Positions 1 through 6,892 of a stretch of 63,462 bases of DNA are shown here, one piece after another (the stretch's first letter is position 1; each line of letters opens with the position of its first letter). Location: contig CANFQO010000011.1 in assembly GCA_947449135.1 (NCBI GenBank), positions 1-63,462 on the forward strand, given 5' to 3'. Source of the DNA: Planctomycetaceae bacterium (GTDB taxonomy: Bacteria; Planctomycetota; Planctomycetia; Pirellulales; UBA1268). The position numbers were made by a program, and so were the translations under genes. The notes beneath the pieces were generated by a model. It ran no database searches. It was not told the DNA's origin and saw only the letters and a program-made list of their open reading frames with translations.

Positions 1-288
1 GCCGATCTAGCCCCGATCTGGACGCAGGCCGACCGTTCGCTCAAAGGGCATGCCTCGATCATCGCCTCGGCTGACAGAGTTCTTCTGCTCACGGCGGCCG
101 GGGAGCTGATCCTTCTCGATGCTGGTGCCGAACAGTTTGCCCCGCTGGCTCGGCAGAAGCTCTTCGCCCGCGAGGTATCGCTCCACGCCCATCCGGCCGT
201 CGCCGACCGATCAATCTATGTTCGCGGCCCCGGCAGCCTGCTCTGTGTCAGCCTTGAAGGAGCCCCACTGCCTCCTCCTGGTAGCTAA
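1..288 (+). CDS. C-terminal end of a PQQ-like/beta-propeller protein (partial)
   Basis: The open frame runs in from the left edge and stops at a TAA at 286-288, giving the last 95 residues of a protein. The residues alternate hydrophobic strands and turns typical of PQQ-like or BamB-type beta-propeller blades: one blade contains LLLTAAGELILLDAG and the final one IYVRGPGSLLCVSLEG. Proteins of this family in planctomycetes are usually secreted or periplasmic and have varied roles, so no specific function can be given. It is on the opposite strand from the small genes that follow and marks the border of the cassette array. The start and most of the protein are outside the window. Confidence 0.7.
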   Translation, partial: ADLAPIWTQADRSLKGHASIIASADRVLLLTAAGELILLDAGAEQFAPLARQKLFAREVSLHAHPAVADRSIYVRGPGSLLCVSLEGAPLPPPGS

Positions 289-471
289 CAATCGGCTGGC
301 GGCGACGATAGCTGACCGATCACTCACCTTCTCGATCCCGTTGCTTCGTCCGCGCCTTCACGTCGAGCTGCGCGTGCCCGATCACCGCAGCGGGACACTC
401 ACCGATTCCCGCGTCCCCATGGGCCGCGAAACGGAGCGAAACCCACGACGAGGAAAGCAGATCGACTTTCG

Positions 472-560
472 GCGGAACGGGAAAACTGATCAGCGGCGGA
501 ACATGGGCCCTGCGCCACCCCTGGATTCTATCCGCCGTCTGATCAAGCGTTTGTTTAGGC
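472..560 (-). repeat. integron attC site 1
   Basis: Read on the minus strand, an R''-like box GCCTAAAC (553-560) holds the TAA stop of the upstream gene, and an R'-like box GTTCCGC closes the other end (472-478). Between them the L boxes CTTGATCAGACGGCGGA and CCGCCGCTGATCAG are complementary except for one extra base, the unpaired base expected in the L box of attC. The inner sequence shares GGATAGAATCC with sites 3 and 5. Length 89 bp. The R'' box has one base more than consensus, so its activity is less certain than that of site 5. Confidence 0.8.
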
Positions 561-782
561 GGAACGCTTCGCAAACGCTCGGACTGCAGCCTTCGGTACC
601 TCAATCGGCACAAAGAAATTGTCCGGGTAGAGGTAGTCTTCGCCCGATTCATCCACGACGCGGACGAGGCCTTGGGAGGCGGCTGCAGCATCCGCGACAA
701 GGCGATAGACCTTTCGCAATTCGAGCGATGCCGGGACGCCCGCATTTCGGACGCAGATCGCAAAACGAGCTGACTTCTGCAT
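555..782 (-). CDS. small conserved protein, cassette cargo
   Basis: 75 residues starting MQKSARFAICVRN. It resembles a short planctomycete family I know only as hypothetical, with the pattern ASLELRKVYRLV followed by RVVDESGEDYLYP and a PIEVP motif near the end. No signal peptide or membrane segment is seen. The ATG at 780-782 is chosen because it lies 2 nt after the stop of the upstream gene, which suggests translational coupling; the longer upstream reading frame is out of the pattern. Its TAA stop lies inside the R'' box of attC site 1, as is common for integron cassette genes. Function unknown. Confidence 0.75.
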   Translation of the reverse strand: MQKSARFAICVRNAGVPASLELRKVYRLVADAAAASQGLVRVVDESGEDYLYPDNFFVPIEVPKAAVRAFAKRSA

Positions 783-784
783 GG

Positions 785-1021
785 CTAGGCCTTCACAAAA
801 CGCTTGATCTTGAACTCTTTTCGCCCGATTCCGTGAGACTGATACCAATGTACTTCGGCAAGGCGATGCGTGCCATTCGGCAGCCGAACTTCGGCGATTC
901 CTTTGAGCTTTAGCCACCGAACACCGCCGTAAAGCTTGCGAAGCCGAAGCCGCACGCGCACCGAGCTACCGAGGGCGATGGGCTCGATGTCGCGAATCTC
1001 ACTGACGATCGTGAACCACAT
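785..1021 (-). CDS. small basic hypothetical protein, cassette cargo
   Basis: 78 residues, starting MWFTIVSEIRDIEPIALG, rich in Arg and Lys (pI clearly basic) and with a predicted beta-rich pattern such as VRVRLRLRKLYGGVRWL. I do not recognise the family. The ATG (1019-1021) is the first start after the R' box of attC site 2, which is where a cassette gene is expected to begin. It is followed after 2 nt by a second small gene, so this cassette carries a two-gene unit. No signal peptide is visible; a cytoplasmic protein or nucleic-acid/protein binder is possible but not shown. Confidence 0.6.
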   Translation of the reverse strand: MWFTIVSEIRDIEPIALGSSVRVRLRLRKLYGGVRWLKLKGIAEVRLPNGTHRLAEVHWYQSHGIGRKEFKIKRFVKA

Positions 1022-1052
1022 CGTTCCGGAACCTCGGAAAGAGAATGCGATG

Positions 1053-1140
1053 TCCTAACGACCAAGTTGATCGGCGGCTTACACCGGTTTATCCACACCG
1101 CCGGCCGCAAGCCGTCGGCTGATCTGGCGACTGGTTCGAC
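1053..1140 (-). repeat. integron attC site 2
   Basis: On the minus strand the element runs from R'' GTCGAAC (1134-1140) to R' GTTAGGA (1053-1059). Inner boxes GATCAGCCGACGGCTT and AAGCCGCCGATC are complementary apart from unpaired bases in the first. The TGA of the TIGR03067 gene lies 7 bases upstream of R'', and the ATG of the next gene is about 30 bases after R'. Length 88 bp. The central sequence differs from sites 1, 3 and 5, as expected for attC sites, in which structure rather than sequence is conserved. Confidence 0.83.
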
Positions 1141-1146
1141 ACCTTA

Positions 1147-1611
1147 TCAGGGCGAAGGAGATTCTTCAGCCCGCCGCAATTCGAACAATTGCAGTTCTGA
1201 ATTCGGTGGACATTCGAAGCGACTAGGTCGAGCAACCGCCGGCTTGTCCGAAATGCACAGTTGTGCAATATCGCCATCAATCCGGCAGATGCCTTTGCAG
1301 ACGCCACCTTTGCCGAAACCATTTAGTAACTTCGCGTCGACGAGTATCTCCGTGTCGTTCTTGGCGAGTGCAGTCTCGAATCGCGCCGTCACGCGTTTGC
1401 CATCGACAACGAATGAGTAGCGCCATGCGTCGCCGTCAACATCAAACCAGAATGACTCCGGTGGCTTGGGGACCGAGAGATCTTTGCCATCGATGACAAG
1501 CTTCGTAACGATCCATCGTCCGTTGAGATCTGGGGCTGGTTCCTCGCCGTACAGCTCTGCAGTTATGAGCATCGTAGCCAACAGGCCGCACATCGCGCTT
1601 CGAAGAGTCAT
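1147..1611 (-). CDS. secreted TIGR03067-domain protein, cassette cargo
   Basis: 154 residues. The start MTLRSAMCGLLATMLITAEL gives a signal peptide; the earlier in-frame start would add a poly-Arg stretch and is unlikely. The mature part fits the planctomycete TIGR03067 domain: an opening DLNGRWIVTKLVIDGKDLS, a central strand-rich part, and the family's closing pattern ICRIDGDIAQLCI ... RPSRFECPPNSELQLFELRR. The family is thought to be a lipocalin-like beta barrel of unknown ligand, secreted or periplasmic. Its stop is 7 bases from the R'' box of attC site 2, so it is the last gene of its cassette. Confidence 0.8.
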   Translation of the reverse strand: MTLRSAMCGLLATMLITAELYGEEPAPDLNGRWIVTKLVIDGKDLSVPKPPESFWFDVDGDAWRYSFVVDGKRVTARFETALAKNDTEILVDAKLLNGFGKGGVCKGICRIDGDIAQLCISDKPAVARPSRFECPPNSELQLFELRRAEESPSP

Positions 1612-1663
1612 TGGCAGAGTCCTTGCTGCAAATGTCGAAGGATCGAATTGATCAGCTCGCGAC

Positions 1664-1972
1664 CTAGGACGCCTCCTGCGCCTTGCTGCCACAGTTCAAC
1701 ACAATCGCGTCCCAGCCCTGCAGGCCGATGGGAGTGTTCGCGAAATCGCTTGGTTGCACAAGGATGTGGTAGCCGGTAGCCGATCGCTCCACCTGATCAG
1801 CCATGTACAACAGTTGTTGTGCAAGCCATCGGAATCCATCCGGCGTGCCTTCAATGTCTAAAGAACATTGCTCCGTCTCTTCGGGGGCGTCGTCGACGTA
1901 GACCATCGAACGCCGAGTGGTGAACCGGAGGCTGCCAGTGTTTAATTCCGTCACTTGTTTCGGAGTGGGCAT
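1664..1972 (-). CDS. small hypothetical protein in the cassette array
   Basis: 102 residues with no signal peptide. The pattern DIEGTPDGFRWLAQQLLYMAD looks like an amphipathic helix, flanked by strands. I recall similar short planctomycete proteins with GFRWLA motifs but no function. A GAGAG sequence lies 5-10 bases before the ATG. It begins 67 nt after the stop of the propeller lipoprotein gene and ends 52 nt before the TIGR03067 start, with no attC on either side, so the three genes sit in one long cassette or in cassettes whose attC sites have been lost. Confidence 0.65.
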   Translation of the reverse strand: MPTPKQVTELNTGSLRFTTRRSMVYVDDAPEETEQCSLDIEGTPDGFRWLAQQLLYMADQVERSATGYHILVQPSDFANTPIGLQGWDAIVLNCGSKAQEAS

Positions 1973-2039
1973 GGTTGCTCTCTGTGCTGGGGCCGAGGGA
2001 AGCGGGGCAGGTCAGACTACGATTTCAAATTCCCCGTCA

Positions 2040-3041
2040 TTACTTCGGTTCGTCTCGTTCAAACTTGAAATGAGCCACGTACACCAGCGTCTTCCCGTCC
2101 GCCGACCAACACTGGTCGCGGTTGTTCGTGGCAGTCTGGCCGGCCACGAGGCTGGGGATCGAATCCTTGGTCGGATCAAACTCGAACAGTTGGGAACGAC
2201 CGGTCGGTGCGGAGAAGGCCGTGAACACGACGCGCTTCCCGGATGGATGCCATGCGACGTCCCTGTTGTTGTTGCGTCCGACGCTCAAGATACGAACGCC
2301 GACACGGTTGGCGTCCTGCTCTGCTTCGGGTAACTGAAGCGCCTGCACCACCAACGCAGTCTGTCCGTGTGGCAACTGGACGACCCCACACAACGAACGG
2401 CAGTCGGGGCTCCACGCCATGTTCCAGCCCCATTCGAGAGTTGAGTCCTGCTCGTACACTTCGCCGGTGGCCACGTTCTTGACGATGAGAGCGCCGCCGC
2501 GCGAGTACGCCCAGTATTTCCCATCCGGCGACCATTGGATGCCCCAGCCCGCCTCGTCGATGAGTTCCCGCTCTTCCGTTGTGAGGTCGAGAACGAAGAC
2601 GCCCCGCGGCGCATTGCACGAGAATGCAAGTCGCTTGCCGTCGACGGACCAACTCGGCATGGCGCCGTTGCCCAAGCACTCCAGATCGGTCCCGTCAGGC
2701 TTCACTGTGAGCAGTTCGGTTGCCTCGAGGCCCGTCCCGGGCCTGTTCCCGTCGAATGCGATCAAGTCTCCGGCGGGTGAGACGGCGGGCGATCCGATGC
2801 TTGGATGAGATGGAACGTCGCACAGGGGTCTGAGGCGTTTGCCGTCGTGCGACAGGAGCATCAGCATTTCGGGCTTCGCCATCCGGAACACTTCGGAAAC
2901 GCCGCTTGCTTCGGTGGGGCCGGCTTGGCCAGTCAGGCCGCCTGCATCATTCCCACTCGTTGTTTCTTGGGCCTCGGAGGGGGCGGACACGCACGATGCA
3001 AGCAGCACAACGATCAGCCCGCCATACAAATGTCGATTCAT
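2040..3041 (-). CDS. TolB/WD40-like (PD40) beta-propeller lipoprotein
   Basis: 333 residues. The start at 3041 is supported by AAGGAG 8 bases upstream. The leader MNRHLYGGLIVVLLASCVSA has a lipobox (LASC), so the protein is probably a lipoprotein. The body contains repeated PD40 propeller signatures: SPAVSPAGDLIAFDGNRPG, PSWSVDGKRLAFSCNA, IQWSPDGKYWAYSRGG, MAWSPDCRSL, VAWHPSGKRVVFTAF and CWSADGKTLVYVAHF, about six blades. Such propellers bind proteins or ligands in the periplasm; the specific role is unknown. It is larger than a usual integron cassette gene. Confidence 0.8.
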   Translation of the reverse strand: MNRHLYGGLIVVLLASCVSAPSEAQETTSGNDAGGLTGQAGPTEASGVSEVFRMAKPEMLMLLSHDGKRLRPLCDVPSHPSIGSPAVSPAGDLIAFDGNRPGTGLEATELLTVKPDGTDLECLGNGAMPSWSVDGKRLAFSCNAPRGVFVLDLTTEERELIDEAGWGIQWSPDGKYWAYSRGGALIVKNVATGEVYEQDSTLEWGWNMAWSPDCRSLCGVVQLPHGQTALVVQALQLPEAEQDANRVGVRILSVGRNNNRDVAWHPSGKRVVFTAFSAPTGRSQLFEFDPTKDSIPSLVAGQTATNNRDQCWSADGKTLVYVAHFKFERDEPK

Positions 3042-3456
3042 GGTCGTCTCCTTGAATGTGGAGGTGGATAAAGTATTTCTGGGGGCGACTGGCAAACCTG
3101 TGGTCCACGAATCTGACGGCCAACTTGTATTTTTACAGTCCTCACATCCACCAAGTCCTGCTTGTCATCGCGCCGAGTGATCCGCAGCGATGTCCCTTGC
3201 AAGTCTCTGAATAGCCTCGGCCTGTGCCGGCGAACCAAACCCCCATGCAAATGCTTCACGCTCTTTTCGCAGTGTAGCCACCCGTGTTGGGGGATACTAC
3301 TTCAGCCGGCCTCGAACAGATCGATGTCGCTCGGGAAGCCAAGCGAAAGAGGAGGCTCGGGCCGCTTCAGATCAGCCGCGGAGTGACCGCTGGAGCCAGG
3401 CCACGCCTCCCGGCCGCCTGCTGCAGCGATTGGTGCGGTGACGAAACCTATTCTCC
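3042..3456. other. gene-free stretch in the cassette array
   Basis: 415 bases with no convincing gene. Short frames exist on the minus strand (3038-3280) but lack a credible start and composition. The part at 3367-3420 still has a GATCAGCCGCGG segment resembling an attC inner box, so a decayed attC site after the 3457-3963 gene is possible. The sequence CGGGTGGCTACACT (minus strand, about 3271-3284) recurs in nearly the same form at about 5647-5660. Confidence 0.4.
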
Positions 3457-3963
3457 TCAGCCTCCTTCGACTTCATCGCTCGCGGCCCCCGAACCGGAAC
3501 GGGTCGTGGCGAGAAACAATTCCAGACCGTCCAGATCGGCCTGCGTCAGCCAGATGGTCGTGGCCATGGTCTTCGCGACATGTGGATAGAGATAGACGAC
3601 CCTGCACCCGCGTCTGTCGGCGCAACGGCTATCGACGCTCGCAGCTTCCGGGCACTGCACGGCACACTTCAAGATCGCATCGGCCAGATCCGCGACAGTC
3701 CTGGGCTGAATAATCGTCGCGTGCACTGCAACCAAGTGGGGGCTCTCGACCTCAAGGAAGCAACAGCCTTCCATGGGAGCGTGCCCCTCAATCCAGCATA
3801 ACGATGCGTGCTCGTGCCCGACAACGACTGGCCCGCACTCGTCCAATCGCATCAAACGAGGGCCGCTATACAGCCCGTATGCCTTGATGGATTGGACGGC
3901 CAGATTCTCCAGCGTCATGCCGAGAAGTCGAACGCGATCAGCATCAGTCGGCGACACAGTCAT
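3457..3963 (-). CDS. hypothetical protein, cassette cargo
   Basis: 168 residues from the ATG at 3961-3963, which follows a GGTGGTGAG ribosome-binding-like sequence and lies 30 bases after the R' box of attC site 3. An upstream TTG would add six residues. The protein is Cys-rich for its size (CGPVVVGHEH, SLCWIEGHAPMEGCCFLEVE, ILKCAVQC, SRCADRRGC) and mixes strands and helices. I recognise no family and see no signal peptide. The several Cys and His residues could bind metal, but no classical zinc motif is present. It is the first gene of a long cassette. Confidence 0.65.
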   Translation of the reverse strand: MTVSPTDADRVRLLGMTLENLAVQSIKAYGLYSGPRLMRLDECGPVVVGHEHASLCWIEGHAPMEGCCFLEVESPHLVAVHATIIQPRTVADLADAILKCAVQCPEAASVDSRCADRRGCRVVYLYPHVAKTMATTIWLTQADLDGLELFLATTRSGSGAASDEVEGG

Positions 3964-3992
3964 GCTCACCACCAAAAACAAAAACGTGGTTT

Positions 3993-4081
3993 ACCGAACG
4001 AACGAACTGATCAGCGGCGGAACACTGGCTCTGTCTCTCCGCTGGATTCTATCCAGCGACTGATCCAGCGATCGGTTCTGT
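3993..4081 (-). repeat. integron attC site 3
   Basis: Minus-strand R'' ACAGAAC (4075-4081) follows the TGA of the upstream lipoprotein gene by a single base; R' GTTCGGT occupies 3993-3999. L boxes TGGATCAGTCGCTGGA and TTCCGCCGCTGATCAG pair with mismatches and an extra base. It shares the central GGATAGAATCCAGCGG with sites 1 and 5. Length 89 bp. Confidence 0.83.
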
Positions 4082-4082
4082 G

Positions 4083-4535
4083 TCACGGCACCGCTTCCGG
4101 AGGCAAGTCAATCTCGGGGCGGGTGAGGTGTTCAGCTTTGGTACCCACGAAGAACGGCATCCACGTGATGTACACTCCATTTCTGGTTGTCGTCGCCGTG
4201 CCGCCGCCGCGCAGGCCGACTGCCTCAGGCGTGTCTGGGCGCGTCGGCAACGGACTTCCGTCGTCGTAATGTGCTGTGAAACGTTCGTTCCATCGATGCC
4301 ACACTTTCGCTGGCTTGAGTGACCGCACCCGCAGGACACCATCAGCCGGGATGACGGCGCGGTAACCATCGAAGTCCAGCGGAACATCCTGCCCTTCGGG
4401 ATCGAGCACAATCCAAACCGGGCCGACGTACCCCTTGGGGACCACCATGACAAACGGTGTAAGTTCAGGGTCGGCACAGGAGAGGAAGAACGCCACCGTA
4501 AGCGTCAACGGCAAGGCCAGCCACACTCGATGCAT
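4083..4535 (-). CDS. small lipoprotein, cassette cargo
   Basis: 150 residues. The start at 4535 is chosen because AGGTGG lies 4-5 bases upstream; the earlier in-frame ATG at 4547 would lie only 6 bases from the R' box of attC site 4. MHRVWLALPLTLTVAFFLSCADPEL is a lipoprotein signal with lipobox FLSC. The mature part is strand-rich (TPFVMVVPKGYVGPVWIVLDP), similar in feel to small secreted proteins of planctomycetes with an immunoglobulin-like fold, but I recognise no family. The TGA is one base from R'' of attC site 3. Function unknown. Confidence 0.75.
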   Translation of the reverse strand: MHRVWLALPLTLTVAFFLSCADPELTPFVMVVPKGYVGPVWIVLDPEGQDVPLDFDGYRAVIPADGVLRVRSLKPAKVWHRWNERFTAHYDDGSPLPTRPDTPEAVGLRGGGTATTTRNGVYITWMPFFVGTKAEHLTRPEIDLPPEAVP

Positions 4536-4552
4536 CGTCCACCTCATTTCCG

Positions 4553-4640
4553 ACTGAACGGTTGCGATCAGCGGCACGCGACCTTGGACGAATCAAACCG
4601 GCCGAATTTATCGCGAGTCCGCTGCTTTGCCTCGTTCGGT
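4553..4640 (-). repeat. integron attC site 4 (divergent)
   Basis: Minus-strand R'' ACCGAAC (4634-4640) and R' GTTCAGT (4553-4559) enclose L boxes CAGCGGACTCGCGA and TCGCGTGCCGCTG, which are complementary apart from a bulge. The sequence is unlike the other sites but the layout and the 88 bp length agree, and the following gene starts 18 bases after R'. The R' box deviates from GTTRRRY at one position. Confidence 0.68.
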
Positions 4641-4659
4641 GATTTCATGTCCATATCAG

Positions 4660-4980
4660 TCAGGCTCGCGAAAGTGTCACGGCCGTGCCATAGACCAGAA
4701 CTTCCGTAACGCCCTGCTCGAACTCAGTCGCGTCGTATCGCATGGCGATTACTGCATCAGCACCCTTCTCGCGGGCGTGCTTCACCATGCGTTGATAAGC
4801 CTGCTCACGGGCGGCTTCGCAGACCTCGGCGTACGCCTCAATGTTGCCACCGAGAACTCTGTTGACCCTACCTCGAAAACCTTGGGTGATGCTCGGCGAG
4901 CGGACGACGATTCCACGGACAATCCCGACGTAGCTGGCGACTGCACATCCAACGACGTCATTGCCAGTTGTCACAATCAT
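4660..4980 (-). CDS. YbjQ/UPF0145-family protein, cassette cargo
   Basis: 106 residues, matching the YbjQ family over its whole length: an opening strand region MIVTTGNDVVGCAVASYVG, RGIVVRS, a helix with EAREQAYQRMVKHAREKGADAVIAM, and the closing VTEVLVYGTAVTL. YbjQ proteins are small pentamer-forming cytoplasmic proteins of unknown function, possibly in metal or stress response. The ATG at 4978-4980 is 17 bases after the R' box of attC site 5, the position expected for a cassette gene, and attC site 4 follows the gene. High confidence in family, none in function. Confidence 0.88.
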   Translation of the reverse strand: MIVTTGNDVVGCAVASYVGIVRGIVVRSPSITQGFRGRVNRVLGGNIEAYAEVCEAAREQAYQRMVKHAREKGADAVIAMRYDATEFEQGVTEVLVYGTAVTLSRA

Positions 4981-4997
4981 CGCATGACTCTCCGAAT

Positions 4998-5086
4998 GCC
5001 TAACGGCAAAGCTGATCAGCGGCGGACTATCGGCACTGATCTGCCGCTGGATTCTATCCGCCGTCTGATCCAGCGCGTGGTTATCC
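4998..5086 (-). repeat. integron attC site 5 (best match)
   Basis: Minus-strand R'' GGATAAC (5080-5086) contains the TAA stop of the upstream gene. R' GTTAGGC (4998-5004) fits the GTTRRRY consensus exactly. The inner boxes CTGGATCAGACGGCGGA and CCGCCGCTGATCAG are complementary except for an extra A in the first, the hallmark unpaired base of attC. Length 89 bp. The predicted crossover lies between G and TT of the R' box at 5003/5004 on the minus strand. Confidence 0.9.
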
Positions 5087-5485
5087 CACCCGCGCTTGAT
5101 AAAAAAGCTCGCCTAGGGTGATGTCTTGTCGCCAGATCGTCTTGAGGTCAACGCCGTAGTTGGTCTTGAATGCGCGACCCAGGCTCTCCAGTTCCATCGC
5201 ATCGGCTACGGACCAGTCCGGCGGATTCACACTGCGATAGACGGCCATGACAGCATCGTCCGGGCGGAGCTTGAGGACATGCTTGCGGCTGATCGCGAAG
5301 GCATCGACGAATAGTTGCAGGAAGCGGCGAATGTCCGTTTTGCTCGCGGCGGGAAAAGCCTGTCGCCAACTCCTGCCAGCGCAGTTCCGCGAGCCGATCG
5401 AGGAGATGGCACGGCGCTGTATCGCCCCGCTGGCTACGGCCAGCAAGAGGACTCCGGCCAGCAGCGCTACAAATGCCCACCACAT
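5081..5485 (-). CDS. membrane-anchored hypothetical protein, cassette cargo
   Basis: 134 residues from the ATG at 5483-5485. The start MWWAFVALLAGVLLLAVASGA is one membrane segment, followed by a cytoplasmic or periplasmic domain of about 110 residues (RRFLQLFVDAFAISRKHVLKL ... LGELFYQARVG). No family is recognised. A longer frame reaches 5575, but GTTATCC at 5491-5497 (minus strand) is the exact complement of this gene's own R'' box GGATAAC at 5080-5086 and looks like the left edge of the cassette, so the gene most likely starts after it. No ribosome-binding site is evident. Confidence 0.62.
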   Translation of the reverse strand: MWWAFVALLAGVLLLAVASGAIQRRAISSIGSRNCAGRSWRQAFPAASKTDIRRFLQLFVDAFAISRKHVLKLRPDDAVMAVYRSVNPPDWSVADAMELESLGRAFKTNYGVDLKTIWRQDITLGELFYQARVG

Positions 5486-5753
5486 ATTCTGGATAACGTA
5501 AATTTCAACGGTCCGTGTAATCACCCCCGCCTGCGCGATAGCGCCCCCACACTGCAGTACGCGGTTCCGACTCAAGTGTCAGTACCTGCTGGAGTTTCGG
5601 CCGGCTAGGCATCTGGTTACTTGGGCGTTAACGCGCCAGTTGGCGAAGTATAGCCACCCGACAGATTCTCCACCCAGTCCGTTGCCAAGGCCCGGCGGGC
5701 GAGCCATGTCGAGCCAGATAGGGACGGGCTATGGATGGCTTTTCCAGAGACCG

Positions 5754-6725
5754 CTAGTTTGGAGGCTTAGCGTTGCGATTCGCCGCCTTCCACTCCGTCG
5801 CGTCACGGAAGCGAACGATCGAGTCAGTCTCCACGAATTCACCGCCGTCACGGGTCGTGAGTGCATATAAGGTGCGGGCGGGAGTCTTGGCTATGTCCAG
5901 GAAATAGACATAGCTGTCGCAGTTGGCAAAATAGCAGGCACCATCGAACCGTCCGCCAAATGTGGAAACGGTTCGGCGATCTGTCGGATGATACACGTGC
6001 CGGGCCGTAGACAACCCGGCAGCAGTCCACGGTCCCAGTTCATCTTGGATTTGGCCCAACGCCAGCGTGCGTGATGTGCCGTCGGCAATAGTCGCCCATC
6101 CGCCCAGGATCGCTATTCCGCTTGTCTCCGGAAACGCACCGTCATCAATCCCCTTGGCGCCGCGGACGAATGCAAAATGGGACGTTGCGTATCCTTGCTG
6201 ATCGCGAAACGGCGCCGATCCCGGAGCCAGAAAGGCGGGGACAATCGTCCTGGCCGCCTTGACGTTAGCAGGATCATCCCAGCCCTTTGTCAGATCGATT
6301 GTGTCAAAGAGGGTCTGCGCCATTTCGCCCAGTTGAGCGTCAAAGATCGGTACGTCTTTGCCGTCCTTGAAATATGTCAGACGTCGAAGATACGGAAGCA
6401 GAAGAACCAAACCGCTCAATCGTTTCTCAGCCGGGATGTTGGCGTTGGGCACCACGCTGGGCGGGAGAACACCATTCGCGTCGTGGTAGGCGTTGACGGC
6501 CCGGATGAGACCGTACAGGTTTCTTTGGATAATGTCCCCGGCTTGCTGGTCATCCAATCCCGACCATTGCGTCCGGAGTTCCAGTTCGTCGAGAGTGAAC
6601 CGAAGTTCCCCCGATCGATCGGGAGCCTCAGTTGCCGAATCATCTGCAGAAGTGTTCGGACAAAGACACACAGTGCCAAGCAGGACGACCAGAGGGAAGA
6701 GTCGTTTTATCATTCGCGTGTTCAT
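5754..6725 (-). CDS. secreted DUF1559-like protein
   Basis: 323 residues. The start MNTRMIKRLFPLVVLLGTVC gives a signal peptide ending near TSADD. Two stretches match the planctomycete DUF1559 family: IQRNLYGLIRAVNAYHDANGVLPPS with VLLLPYL soon after, and the ending ATIADGTSRTLALGQI with a GG/DGT turn. Typical DUF1559 proteins start with a type IV pilin-like prepilin motif; here a plain signal peptide replaces it, so this is a divergent member. The family is very abundant in planctomycetes and its function is unclear. No attC site is seen around it. Confidence 0.7.
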   Translation of the reverse strand: MNTRMIKRLFPLVVLLGTVCLCPNTSADDSATEAPDRSGELRFTLDELELRTQWSGLDDQQAGDIIQRNLYGLIRAVNAYHDANGVLPPSVVPNANIPAEKRLSGLVLLLPYLRRLTYFKDGKDVPIFDAQLGEMAQTLFDTIDLTKGWDDPANVKAARTIVPAFLAPGSAPFRDQQGYATSHFAFVRGAKGIDDGAFPETSGIAILGGWATIADGTSRTLALGQIQDELGPWTAAGLSTARHVYHPTDRRTVSTFGGRFDGACYFANCDSYVYFLDIAKTPARTLYALTTRDGGEFVETDSIVRFRDATEWKAANRNAKPPN

Positions 6726-6892
6726 TGCTAGGTACAAGGCTCGTGGCAGTGGGGGAACGGAAGCGTTGACCGGTCGCATCTGCCAACGATGATTCACTTT
6801 TTTAAAGGCGATATCAGTGGGCTCCACGTCCATCAAGTCGTTTGGCCCGGGACGCTCGGTGAAAGTAGCCTCGTTGCGCTATGCGCCAACGA

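Noticed and set aside
282-340. Possible sixth attC site at the end of the propeller gene
   Set aside because: It has AGCTAAC and a weak inverted pattern, but no opposite R box with AAC and the arms pair poorly.
3164-3280. Small gene downstream of the CGGGTGGCTACACT motif
   Set aside because: The only open frame starts with a GTG without a ribosome-binding site and its composition changes between frames, so it is not supported.
6871-6890. Terminator after the zinc-ribbon gene
   Set aside because: A CGTTG/CAACG hairpin with a bulge is present, but the stem is short and no T-run follows on the minus strand.
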